A program made the position numbers and the translations under genes. Below the pieces are notes generated by a model that ran no database searches, was not told the DNA's origin, and worked only from the letters and a program-made list of their open reading frames with translations. From Pagrus major (Eukaryota > Chordata > Actinopteri > Spariformes > Sparidae): DNA of 64,000 nucleotides. Below are positions 46,601-58,698 of this stretch, piece after piece. The stretch spans positions 12,709,446-12,773,445 of the forward strand of contig NC_133234.1 of the NCBI RefSeq assembly GCF_040436345.1, given 5' to 3'. Numbering within the stretch: position 1 is the first letter of the stretch; each line of letters opens with the position of its first letter.

Positions 46601-49600
46601 TGTGCGTCTTCTCTCTTCTTCTGCCATGTGAGCCTGTTTCCTTATCCTGCCACAGTGAATGTCTCCAAGTGGCCTTCTTAGAGTATGATGTCAGTGTTTG
46701 GAGCTTTTTGTGGTTGTACCCCCTGCAGGCGATGTCAGCCCCAGGATACGGCGAGGGGATGGCAGCTGTGTTCAGCTCAAACGGAGGAGTAGCGAGCGGG
46801 CCTTCGTTGGAGGGGGTCGCAATTCATTCCCTCTGTCTTTCCTTACAATACTTTTTTTTGGCGGGAAAGCACCAAAGACGCTTGTTTGACCCAACTTGTG
46901 TTTCTTTGCGGGACCCCCTCCCTGAGAAAAGTGTCGCCCGCCTCCACACTCATACACCATGTCCACCCTGTCTTGATTGATTTTCAGTGCGCATTTTGGA
47001 AGGGATTACAGCCATCTGCAGGCTCTTGAGGAACAAAGGGGGCTCCTCGCTCTCCTCCCTTCAGTACTTCAGAGGGATAACATGGCCAGATAAACATGCT
47101 CTTGCACCGCTATACACTTGTTCTCCATTCGGCTTTGACCTCTCAACCCACCCAAACTGCCCACTCTACTTTAAAGCTGACCACATTATTCTCCCCTACC
47201 CTCACTCTGCTCGGTGAATAGAGGCTGCCCATCAGTTTTTGAAAAGTGCCTCGACAGAAAGACCAACATGAGCCAGTGCCTGATAAAAATGATTGCACTC
47301 ATACGCCATCAAAATAGAGGCAGGTCATGGTGCCTGTTGATTGGTTACCGCTTGCATTTTTTCCTGGCCTGATAATAAGACGTGCATAGCGAGTTAGCAT
47401 GTTCTCAGACGTGAACATTCACAGTTTCCATTTGGGAATCATCGCTCCCAGCTGTGCAAGGGTGTTATGGGAACCAGAAGTTGTCAGCTGGGAATCTGGG
47501 ATGCCAAAGTGTGGTCATGGACTTCGGGCTCACTGTCAGCTGGTGCTGAGCTGACGGAGGGGCAGCAGGATGTACAGCCACTGAGTCACAGAGGGAGGCG
47601 GACAGACCACTTGGCGTAATGTCTGGTTGCGGTGGGTTGGATTACCAGTATGCCAACATAATTAGTTTATGTGGAAAATAAAGCCTGATGAAATCCACAG
47701 CTGTTGTTAATCACTTCCCAGCAAACACTGAGATGTTTAATGACCAATCTTTGAAAGTCCAATCGAAACAGTTCATAGGTATTTCCAAATTGAAAGTTGT
47801 GATAACAATACTGTCTGTCCGCTGGATGTCCATCCAATTAAGTTATGTTACCACGAACAGGCTTACTCAGTTAAAGTTTATGTACACAGTGTGCATTCAG
47901 CAGCTTTATTCCACATTAAAACTTAAAGCAGAAATAGACAACTTTTCAACTTTCCCCCCTCCCAATGTTCCCGAGGTATTATTGTTGGCACAACTGTCGC
48001 AAACACAGCGTTAGCAGCCTGGTTGCTGTTCAAAGCCAAAAACCAAACCAAAAAAGAAGCCCAATTTGACCTGGGAGTCCCAATCTCAGTGCTGTGAAGG
48101 CATAGTAAAACACTACAACAGTAGGTTTTGTTACTTACTGATCTGGTAGAAAGAATGTCGGTTTTAAACCGTCTTGAATCCAGCTAGTCACAGGAAACAC
48201 ATCGCTTTCCATTGAGTGAATGCCTGTCCATTCCACTTGTTTTACCTCAGTTTCTATCACTCTCCCTCTTCGCAGTCTTTTGCAGTGTAGTTTCCACAGT
48301 TATTCCAGTTGTTCCATCATTACCTGGGCCGAATAGCACAGTGAAAGCGATGTTTATAGGGAACTGATCTGTATGCAGATGGTGTCATTTTCTACAGCTT
48401 TTACTCACAATTACTTTAGAATGGTAAGTAAAGGCAAATAAGTTGTCTATTACCAGATTAAAATAATAAGTCTAGAGATAATAAGTGAACAGTGACTCAT
48501 ATGGGACATAAACCCCAGTCTATTGGGTGATTGTTCTGTTCTTGACTCAATCATACATCCACAACCTCCTCACAACTTAGACCTTGTCACTCTTTATACT
48601 ACATCACGTGACTTTCTGGCAGAAAGCCCTGAAGTTAAACCTCTCCTATGTGCGATCAGACACAGCTTGGATAAAGACGTTAGTCTCTTACCAACACCAA
48701 GCTTAAAACGATGAGACAAGAATATAATATACATGTAGATATACACAAATGGCATTAACATGTTTTTATATATTTTTAAAAAAGTCTTTCTACAAGGACT
48801 GGAAATCACAGGCTGGGTGTCTGATCACAGCCACATCAATTTTGGCCAATTTTCTTGTTAAGTAAACTTTCAAAAGATGTCCTGTAAGTGGTGATGCAAA
48901 ATCCTGTTTGAGCGTGCTGTTCTGAGTATACAGCCATACAGTCATACAGTCTCATGCTTGATCGGAAAAAATGCCCTGAAGGATTGTTGCGTCTCCTCTA
49001 GAAGTATTTGAGGGGCAGTTGAAATACTGAACACCATTCTCTGTCTCAACTGCCACTGAGGAACAAGAGTGAATCACTGGAAAAGGAAAGCCACAGAGGG
49101 CTACAGAGATTTAGTCATTTAGAAACCTCAAGTGTCTTTTGGCACAAGGAGACAGATTCTATCAAGTGCGTGTCAGAGCATCGCAACCACTGTTTTGGAG
49201 CCACAGCAACACAGCAGCCAGCAGCTGTGCACCAAGCTGTGGGAAAGATTAGACGATGTACCGATGGAAAAGACGGGTGCACCAGAAAGAGATGCAGGTG
49301 AAGGATAAAGTGTGAGAAAGTCTATTACGTACTGAGAGAGATCAGGCTAGAGACCAGGAATGAAAAGGAATTAGTAGATTACCTCTGCTAGAGGGTATTG
49401 GTAGCTTTTTATGAAACTGAAGATAGCTAACTGATATTCCCGCTGTTACACAACAGAAAGGTGAGAGAAGATGGATTCAGATTTGACCCTAACCCAACAG
49501 TAACCATTGTGTCACATGTACAGTACGTATGTCTGATTTGACTGTGATTTTCTGTATAAGATTTCCAAGTATATGGACAGAGCCAATGCAGAGCAGTCTT

Positions 49601-49689
49601 AAACTTGCATTCTTTCTAATGGCCAGCAGGGGACAACTACACTGGTTTCAAAAAGGGGTACGATTGTGAAGGTTATGAGAAAATGACCC

Positions 49690-50330
49690 TACCTCTCACT
49701 TGATTTATCACCTCAGTAAAAAGATTCCTAATGAGTTTATCGATAGTTTCACGTCTTTTTCAATACAGCACGCTGTTCAATTTGTAAATACTCGTCCAAT
49801 TTATAATAAAAAAAAGCAGGGCATGGGATTTACAAGTCGCTACCGTGGTGTGTTCTCGTATTTCCAGTCAGATCCAATCAGGATATCCTCCCAGCTCCAC
49901 CTCTACACCAGTGACATTTGCTTTTTATCGGACATGTTCTCGATTAGAAGTGGCTATATTAACGAGAGTGGCGTGAAAAATAGTCGACAAATGCTGCTTT
50001 GTCATAACGGTTTGTACGTCTCCAGTCCTAAGTCATTCGGTCATCCTTTTTGAATGATAATTACAGACTACCGCCATCTGGTGGTAAGGAGAGTTACTTC
50101 CTCTGCAGCAAGCGCAGAGCATATGAGCTAGTTGGCAGTCAGATATAGTCTTTGTGGTGTGTTATACTGCATTTTTTTTTTGCTAGTTCTTTAGATGTCG
50201 GTGTAGTGTGTACGGGCCCTAAGGCCCAGAGGAACCGAAATGGTGACAGCTGTCATGCCAAACGGCTTCAGAACTGTAGTCCACAATCCAATGGGTGATA
50301 TCATGGTGAGTTTACATTGGTTATATTAAG
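49690..50330. repeat. Dispersed teleost repeat, composite copy
   Basis: The order TTTATCACCTCAGTAAA, TACAGCACGCTGTTCAATTTG, GCAGGGCATGG, CCGCCATCTGGTGG and CCAATGGGTGATATCATGG matches a repeat I recall as abundant in fish. It contains an exon-like 22-codon frame at 50240-50305 that is therefore not called as a gene. Confidence 0.55.
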
Positions 50331-51399
50331 ATAATTACCTAACCAGCTGTTGGTGGTGGCAAATGATTCTGTAAAGTCATACAGATAGAGTGAAAATGTA
50401 AGTTTTTGCAATTCTGCAGATGGTATTTTACATTGTCAAACAAAGTAAAATGTATTTATTTTTAAGGAGATGGACAAACACACCAATTTACTGCAACATC
50501 TTCATTGCCTGGAGATTATTGACCTTGGAAAGTTAAAAATGGGAGCATCCTCAATTCTGTGACATCTGTGCAAATGCCATTCACTGAGGAATTTCTTGAG
50601 ACATGATTAAAAGCTCCGGAGCTGTATCCGACCTTGTGGTGAGACTGTGTTAAAAGCTGTTTCTAAGGATAAGGAAGTGCAATATTTAGGGAAAAAACCC
50701 CAACACAGGAAAACCACAATGAATACATGTAGATAAGTACTATATCTGGGTTTAGAATTTCCTTGGCTGACTTTTATATAGCTGGATAACAGGGTGATTT
50801 TCTTCTGGAAACACAGGACCTATGTGCTGGGTGGAGTGTTGTTGTGCTGGACTGTAAGGGAGTGTCCAGGAGCACTTTGCCCCCTGTCTTTGCTCTCATC
50901 TCTGGAGCTTTGTCTCCGGCCACTTTCCTCAGATTCCCCCAGGGGCCGACGGAAGTCCACACCCAACAACTCTCTCCCGTTGCTTTGGATTCCCCTTTCC
51001 TAAGTGCTTCCCGCCCTGGCGTGTCCATACCTCACCTCAGTAGCCGCACAACAGGACAGAATAAAGAGAGGAGGGGGGTGAAGGAAGGTTTATTGTGTGT
51101 CTGCAGCATTCTGCAAAATAAGTGGAAATCCCTCAGCATCAAAGGAGTGTGTGTACAATATAATCATAAGTTAGATGAAAACAATCGGACTGGTTAAAGA
51201 ACATTTTGCTGATGTAATACCTACGCACTATTACTCTTTTTGAATGCAGGGCTTTTAGTGGAGTACATTCATAGTGTGGTAATGATACTTTTACTTGAGT
51301 TAAGGGTCTGAATACTCCTTTTCCATGGGCAAAATCTGGTATTTAGCAAGTACAGAACAACACTGTGCCACTGTGTCATTCTGGCTACACTGACATAAC

Positions 51400-51669
51400 C
51401 AGTGATGGAATGTAACTACTCACACTTACTCAGGTACTATCCTTAAATACAACTAAGAGGTACTTGTACTTGAGTATTAAAATTTTTTTGCCACTTCATA
51501 CTTCCACTCCACTACATTTGGAGGCAAATGTTGTACTTTTTACTCTACTACATTTATTAGATTACTTATGTTACTGATTATTTTAAATTCACTTTTACCA
51601 AAGTAATATTTTAACACAAAATCTTTAATTTTACTGAAGTATGTCTTTTGGGTACTTTTTACAACACTG
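51400..51669. mobile_element. CAGTG-ended non-autonomous DNA transposon, complete copy (270 bp)
   Basis: It begins CAGTGATGGAATGTAACT and ends TACTTTTTACAACACTG, so both termini read CAGTG inward. Flanking 8-mers GACATAAC (51392-51399) and GACATGAA (51670-51677) share GACAT plus one further base, consistent with a decayed 8-bp target duplication. The inside is rich in GTACTTGAGTA words. Partial relatives lie at 3136-3270, 59030-59200 and 63407-63903. Confidence 0.75.
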
Positions 51670-54020
51670 GACATGAATACTGCAGTTTTAGGGTGCTCAA
51701 GCCGGGGTCACAAAGAAGTGACAACAATGCAGGAAGTTGAGCTTTGTCAGAATGTCACATGATGTATTAGTTGAGGGAGTTTAATTTGAGTGCTCTTTGT
51801 TTTGGCTTATCAGGCCTGCAGCAGTAACCTCAGATGGACTGGAGGGGAGGGGGTAGGGGAGTGTGTGTGTTTGTGTGCGGGGCCGTGCAGCTCGGGGCCC
51901 CCAGCTACGGGATGTTTTAAAGGTGCACTGAGGCAGTAAATAGCTGGGGAGGTTGGAGGTTCACTCACATGAACTACTGATGCAGTGGCAAACCAGTGTC
52001 AGGGTTTCTATGGGAGATAGCTCCCCAGACACGGGAGGCATGTCGAGCTTTTGTGATTTTTTTTTTCTCCATTCGACATAAACACCATGTTAATTCCCCC
52101 AGCTGCTGTTATTCAACCGGATTTACTGCGTGTAGTAAATCTGAGATTTTACTGAGGTGTGTGCAATGCATGTTTCTGCAGAATTTTGCCAAGAGGAGAA
52201 ACAGGTGGCAAATTTATCATAGAGGTTCAGTAATATGGGTGATTCTGTGTTATCTACCATGCAGCTCCCCCAAAATTTACTGCCATCAGCCATGCCAGGT
52301 AACAGATATGCTCTGTGCTGCTGTAGATCAAATCTAAGTAGAGGTAGAAAACGAACTTTGGCTCCAGGCTGAAGGTCTAAGTGGAAAAGAGGTTTGGTTT
52401 GATTGTGTCCTCGTGCTCAGGATGAAGGGAGCGACTGTGTGGCACCTCAGCTCAGCCGAGTCTGCCACGCCGCTCCCTTAATAGCAATTTATTGCTTCCT
52501 GAATCCTGAAAATGGGAGGCCGAGGACAACAGAATTCCAACCTCTGTTTTCTACCTACTTTCCCCGTCCAAACAACCTCAGGGTCCTAAACACTCCCTAA
52601 ATCTCTCCGCCTTTTAGGCCCCTCGCTCGCTCAGGCCTGCCATTTGTTCAGAGCTTTCAGGGATCTGATTCATGGGCACTTGAAGTGACTTATGTCTGAG
52701 AAAAGTTTACCATGCTAGAAACCTTTGGACCCAAATGCTATAAGGTGGGTTAAACGGCGATAGTGCTCATAAATTATTGATGCAACTGCTTTATGTTTGT
52801 GGAGCATGAAATGACCAGAGAATGAGTTCAAAGTGAGAACATGAGAAAATAAATACATCCAAAAACATCAAGGGGTGTTTTTCTCACAGTGTATTTTAAT
52901 AACACAGACAAACATAAAAATAATCCACAATACTGACACATTGTTGTTTTTTCCACAGACTTTTTTCCTCTTTCTAGAATTTCTTATTAACATATTTACA
53001 TTCACATTGACGCTGACACGATTTCACATATAAAAAATAACAAACAGCAAAATGGCAGTGTAAGCATTTAAGACATACCGCTTCAGCACATCACGGCAAT
53101 TTGGTATAAACCCCCTCCGCTTGTTGATATAGTGCACATCAGAACAGAATTTTACACATTAAATGCATATGTTGTGTTGCTCTTGAGCTAGCCAAGTCCA
53201 GTTTGATAGCTTGTTTTTCCACCAAAAGCTGGTTAGAAGACTTTATATCATATAATAACACTGGACTTCAGTTCTGAGTGGCTGTTGTCACCAGTTGTAT
53301 GAACATTGCTGAGTATATACAGGTGAATATCTTGTATAACACATCATAAAATAGCTTCTTGGTTTGATCTTCTTCTTGTGTGTGATAATAATACGACAAC
53401 AACAAAACTTAGAACTGCTTTGGCAATCCACCCCGACACAATCTTTTAAATAATTATCTTTAAAGTCCAATTAAAATTACAATTTTGCATCGTACACCTT
53501 AAAAAAGAAAAAATGCCTAAAAGCCTGCATCTCCTTACAGAAGCAAAAAAATCTCAGAGTTGGCTAAAATGTGAAAGTGCTCTCAGCACTAGTTTGAGCT
53601 GTGAAACCTGCTCAGGTAACCTCAGATTTGTGTTTCTACTGTACGTGCTCACATTATCTGTACATATATTAAATTCTCAATTGCTCCACTATGCTACATA
53701 TAGTTGCTTTTTATTTGGTTTTCAGTGCTTGCAGCATCACACTTTCCAGATCATTCCCTTTCCTTTATCAGTGCAAATATATATTTTTTTAACATCACCT
53801 TTTGTGAGGACTTTTTATTAATAATCTCCTTAATAATAGTAACACTGAGGATGACCCCTGTACAGCCAGCAAAACATCACTTTCCTGTGGCCAAAAGGTG
53901 CCTGAAGTGTATCCTCGGTGGGATTCCACTAATAGGCGGTAAGCTTTCGATAGAACTTTTAATAAATTTTCCTGAGTTTCCTCGCAGTGACTCTCAATAG
54001 GCCTGAATTAATGGCTTCAC

Positions 54021-54026
54021 TTTATT
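54021..54026 (-). terminator. Candidate metrn polyadenylation signal (AATAAA on the minus strand)
   Basis: TTTATT on the plus strand gives AATAAA on the minus strand, 355 bases downstream of the metrn stop. Other minus-strand hexamers may exist further on, so the 3' UTR could be longer. Confidence 0.4.
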
Positions 54027-54380
54027 TATCCCAAATGGAAAGCTTTTCAATAGATTTTCTCTGAACCAGCATAATGGCATCACCGTTTGTATAACCTGTC
54101 CAATGCCAAATGCTTATTAACATTTCAACCACGTCCCTCGTGTCACAACTCCACCTGGTTCTTTCTGACCCGGTGACTGCATATTGCACTGAAATGGAGT
54201 TGGGAGAAGTCCATTTCACTCCTCAGTCCTTTGGGAAGACGATATCCGTCGATGGCACCCTGGCTACATCGGCCAACAGTTACACACTGTGGCTTCTTCC
54301 GAAACATGGGCTGAGTTTGGCCTGGCTTTCAGTACGGACTCGACTCTGAGCGGTAGACAAGCTGCTGCAGAGTTTGTAGC

Positions 54381-57300
54381 TCAGTCTACAGGCAGTTCGC
54401 AGGGTATCTGCTGGGCTGCTTTGGCTATAGTGTACGCCCGCTGGAAGTCCTTGTAGCGGGGAGCGCAGCCCAACCAGGCCTCCCCGAAGTGGACCCGGCC
54501 GGTGAAGAGGAAGCTGCCTGGCCCCGGTTTGACGCCACACTGCAGCAGAGTTCTGACCTCACCACGACTGGCCACGCGACTGTTGCCGGTGAACAGGGCG
54601 TACTTCTGACGAAACACCCGGGTGGCGCTGACCTTGATCACCGCTGCGCGGAGGTTGTCGTCTTCCACCACTGATCGGATGTTACCTCGAACGACTGTGG
54701 ATAAACAGGACATTCAGGTTAACTTCTGAGATTATTTTACAATTATTAACTTGAATTTTGTTAGCTTATATAGCTCAGTTAGCCGTTCAGCTAGTGGTCC
54801 GTGCAATTAGCTTGGAGCACCGAGATGCTGATTGGTTTACATGCTAATTTCAGTAGATATCTCCATAACATAATATTTCTTTACATTCTGATACTAATTT
54901 TTGTCAATTTTTGAATGTTTTCAACTAAAATTCTTACATATTGCATATTAAAAATGTTTTGCTGTATGTCGTCCTATTTTAGCTAGAGGTGCAACTCTTT
55001 ACGGGGCTACCATGTTATGGTAAAATCCGTACAAGGCCTCTGGCCCGCTCACTAATCCCTCTAACTTTTGTTGCCATCTGAACTTTCCTCAGTGCCATTA
55101 CAGCTCAATCAGGGGCCTGCAGATTAGTCCACTGCCTCTTCTTGAGGGGGGTGGTGTTTGGATTAGTCCACTACAGTGCCTCCATTAGGGATTCCTATGT
55201 GTGGGTTGGGGGTGCAGAGATTTGCTGTTTCACCTTTAACCTTTGCACTTTTAAAAGGAGAGGATTTGGAGGCACCGAGGTGCTCTGACTTTAAATTGAT
55301 TCGACACAAACGATTTGTACAAGAAGTCATTACGTTCCAGTACTTTTAGCTATTTGTTGGCTGGTGTAATGTCTTAATCTTGAGACATGAATTAGAGTGG
55401 TTTTTTTTTACTGGTTTTATCTCCAACTTGTTATTTAAGGAAACTTACCAAAGTCACTGGTGCAAACAGCCATCAGAATCTCAGTGTTGTTGCAGGGTCT
55501 GCAGGCATCTGGAGAGACAACAAGGGGAGGAAATGGGAAGAAAAGAGAGGCAGAGTCAGTTGGTGACCTCATGTAACTCTCTAAACTGTTCGAAAACACC
55601 TATATGCTAATACTTTAACTGAGCCTCTGGAAATCAAAGACCTCATTTCCAGATCACATGCACAGGAATGTGAGATGTGAATCCGGACCTAAAACTCTGT
55701 GCAAAGACGGGCAACAAAAGGAGAGACCAACCACTGCGTTCTAACAGACAGCTGCTACTTTTACAGTTGACGGAGGGGAACCGGTGGAGCTTTAAGGTGC
55801 GAGGCTCTTCCACCCCAGACGATTTAAAGGCCGAATGAAACTTCCCCCCTTAAAGCCTTTCAGGGTGTCTACAGTCACACCTCATCAAAAGCCTGCTAGA
55901 CAGGGGCCAAGGACAGGGAAAGGGGGTGGACTTCAAAGATTTTGCTTTAAAGGACCGTAATCCCACTTCTCAGAAAATACTCCCCTTTCTTTCTGCTGAG
56001 GCTTGACAACTTTTCTGAAAAAACTGGAAAACATTAAATCACAGGGCAACTTTCTAAAACTTGTATCAGGATTTTAAACCAAGCCAGCAAAGCGGTCCAT
56101 CTGCATTAACTGAACTGTGGGTAATAAAGAGAAAAAAAAGGCTCCTGGCATTTTTTAAAGTTCTCCTTGTGGTTCTTTGGAGGCCCCTTGCCCACCCCAC
56201 ACATTCTCCTCTTTAGTGAAAACCTCTTGATAAATGAGATTCCTTCCTCTCTAGTCCGCAGCAAACCCCCTTCCAAACCTAATCAGTGTGTGTGTGTGTG
56301 GGAGAGAGAGATGTAGGAGGGAGGGGGGTGTATACTCCTACAGACAAGTCTCCCCACAGAGAGGCAGCTCAACAAAAGAGAAGAGCATCTCAGCTGGGCA
56401 GAGGCCTCCCTGTCGCCTAGGCGACGGCAGTAATCCCAGAATACTCATGCGGCACCCATTCAAAGGGCTCTGGACTCTGGAGAAAGCCCCACATACTGTG
56501 CTTTTGTGCCCCCCCCCTCCTCCTCCTCGTCCTCCCTACTCTTGGGCTCCCCCTCTCCTGCTCCTAACCAGCACGCCTCTGGGGAAAGTTTGGCCACTTC
56601 CTCCTCTCTGCACTCTGCATAGGCTGTGGAAAGTCCAAGCAGCCCACAGAGGCCTGGTATGAATTATGAATCATCCACAGGGCGGATTTTACGGTGTATA
56701 ATATCATCAGCAGTGGGTTGAAAGTTGCATCTCCCAAACTTTTCAGGAAGGGAAAAAAGAAGTTCGACCACGGTTTAGTGGTTTATATTAAAGAGTTCTT
56801 GTGATTGAAAGGACAGCAACAGATACAGATACTGTTGTATCCCGGTAGAAACAGAGTGAGCTGAGAATTAAAGGGGCACTACGTAGAAATTCAAACTCAG
56901 AATTTTAATATTTAATATATTACTGAGGTAATAATACAAACTCATAAATACTTATTTTTTCCATAACTGAATAAACAAGCTGTTCTTTTCTTTCGCTTCT
57001 GATTACATAGTGCACCTTTAAGCTTTAAAACTGGCCAAAAGTTCTTCCTTAATTCCTGTGTTCACGATTTTATGACAAAAAAATGTCAAATTGAAGTAAA
57101 AGACTCCAACACTCAAACCAACATGGCCGCCTCCATCCTCTCACTGACTCACCTTCACTGCTGATGGGGTTGGAGTCCAGCGACAGACGGGCGGTCCAGT
57201 CCCCTCTCAGCTCATAGCGGAAGGATGCGATCCTCCTGCTGATGTCCTGATGAGGTGTCGCCTGCAGGAAGAGAGCCACCCTCTCCCCAGGTAGACGGCT

Positions 57301-58404
57301 GAAGCAGCGAACCCTCGGCGGTGGAGAGGACTCCAGGCGGTCCCCAACCAGGAGCTCCAGGACCCCGTCTCTCTCCAGGTACAGCTGGGCTCCGTGGAAC
57401 TGCTCCGAGGGCTTGACGCAGGCCGTGATGAGGCCCGAGCTGCTGCCGCCCGGTCCCACCGCCACAGAGGGCAGGCGAGGTGACAGGCTGAGGCGCAGGG
57501 CCCCTTTGGGATAGAGCCAGTCCAGTGTGCCCTCAGAGCAGTGGAGGGAGATCTGCTCCACGCTGCCCTGCTGCTGGGACAAACCACTGTGAGGAGGAAA
57601 TAAAAGGGAGGAAGACAAGGTTATTTAAAGGTTCATATAATATTTTTTCAGGCAAGAATTTGGGCTTAAAATCTGGTGCATGCCTTAAACATCTACAGGA
57701 TGGATGAACCCAATGTGAGCCCTTCTAATGGGCAGATTGAACTAAACTTTTAGGGTAAGAGATGAGTACAAAACAAAATTTCATAAAAAGACTTTAAAAT
57801 CCAGCTTTAGTAAAACTTTAGTAGATCGGGACACTCAGAGAAGGCGCCGCCTACTGGCAGCTTTTTGCAGAGACAGGGGCCAATCATTGCATCTTTAGGG
57901 CCAAACTTATAAAAAAAAAAATGAAAGTCCTCTGCAGGTGTTTTAACAGGATATTCAAAATGAAACTATCCTTCACTATCTGCATGCATGCACTGTATGT
58001 TTTTCCAACGAGTTTCAGAGTTAATCCTCCAGTCTCCTGCCTGTCTGGACCCCCCATGCCTCCTGCAGACAGCCCGCAGGGACAATCGCAGCAGAGCAGG
58101 AGAAACATTTTAATTGCATCGCTAATGGCAAGTCTCAACATGTTGCATCCCAACAAGCACTGTCCTTTACAGAGCGGACACTGGCTCTAAAACAACACGA
58201 GCCACCTGTGGCATCTCTGAGCGGCATTTTTGTGAAGCATCTTTTCATTCAGTACGCACAGCACAGATGACACATGATCACATGAATGGACACTTGCCTT
58301 CCTCTCCAGCTGCACTGGTCTTCAGAATAGTTTGAAAAAGCCACGTGAAAAATGGCAAAAAGTAAAATCCATATTGCGTTAATCCAAAGTCCAGACGCAG
58401 ACAT
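54381..58404 (-). CDS. metrn: metrn, meteorin, secreted neurotrophic protein, 4 exons, 304 aa
   Basis: Meteorin is a secreted factor acting on glial differentiation and axon growth. Coding exons, in transcript order: 58404-58298, 57586-57153, 55508-55449, 54694-54381 (915 nt; human METRN 293 aa). The first exon is short. It encodes a hydrophobic signal peptide (about residues 1-24, core IWILLFAIFHVAF) and then SNYSEDQCSWRG. The mature part has ten cysteines, as expected for five disulfides. The family-typical LFLQATPHQDISRR motif lies in exon 2, ACRPC in exon 3 and HFGEAWLGCAPR in exon 4. LFLQATPHQDISRR favours metrn over its paralogue metrnl. Intron 1 has a GC donor (AG|GCAAGT, 58297-58292). 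The gene converges on ccdc78. Confidence 0.95.
56868..57021. repeat. Teleost MITE with short inverted ends, metrn intron 2
   Basis: Left end TTAAAGGGGCACTACGTAG and right end (inverted) TTAAAGGTGCACTATGTAA are inverted repeats with few mismatches. The outermost TTAA could be the target site. A diverged relative lies at 32484-32690. Confidence 0.75.
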
Positions 58405-58537
58405 TTTTCGACAGCGGGTGATGCGATTTTAAAAAAAAAGAGAGATAATAGATAATTCCAAAAGCTCCGATGCGATAAAACTCCTCTATAAAACAAATGT
58501 GAGTCTATCTGAGATAACCTCCATATCTCTGTGTATC

Positions 58538-58564
58538 CTCTTATCTGACGCGTTAAGATAAGAG
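58538..58564. promoter_or_regulatory. Inverted pair of GATA-type motifs upstream of metrn
   Basis: CTCTTATCT and AGATAAGAG form a perfect 9-bp inverted repeat around a 9-base spacer, 134-160 bp upstream of the metrn ATG. Each arm contains a WGATAR core. Further GATAA words occur at 58443-58454 and 58512-58517. It may be a GATA-factor site pair or a hairpin in the 5' UTR. Confidence 0.4.
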
Positions 58565-58667
58565 AACACCGCTAAACTCTCTCCTCTGCTCTCTGAACTT
58601 CTCCGGACTGCTGTGCGTCAGGGGACGCAGAGTCTGAACTTATCCCCCCTCGGAAAAACTTGATGGA

Positions 58668-58698
58668 CCAATCAGAGGCCGAGGAGTGAAACTTTAAA
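58668..58698 (-). promoter_or_regulatory. Possible metrn core promoter elements
   Basis: On the minus strand a TTTAAA box (about 58692) is followed by ATTGG, the reverse of CCAAT (58672-58668), about 265-290 bases upstream of the start codon. The order is not the classical CCAAT-then-TATA, so these are weak candidates. Confidence 0.25.

Larger units (their letters stand above)
40047..54380. other. 14-kb ccdc78-metrn intergenic region, no gene recognised
   Basis: It lies between the convergent genes ccdc78 and metrn. All open frames here are short, lack matching splice partners and resemble no protein I know. In particular I see no antkmt (FAM173A) methyltransferase, which separates METRN and CCDC78 in human. 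It contains dispersed repeats (44941-45100, 45840-46600, 49690-50330, 51400-51669). The metrn 3' UTR occupies the right end. Conserved enhancers could be present but cannot be recognised from one sequence. Confidence 0.6.

Noticed and set aside
50240-50305. Exon-like 22-codon frame (MVTAVMPNGFR...) ending at a perfect ATG|GTGAGT donor
   Set aside because: The surrounding sequence, including CCAATGGGTGATATCATGG, matches a dispersed fish repeat I recall, and no partner exon exists downstream.
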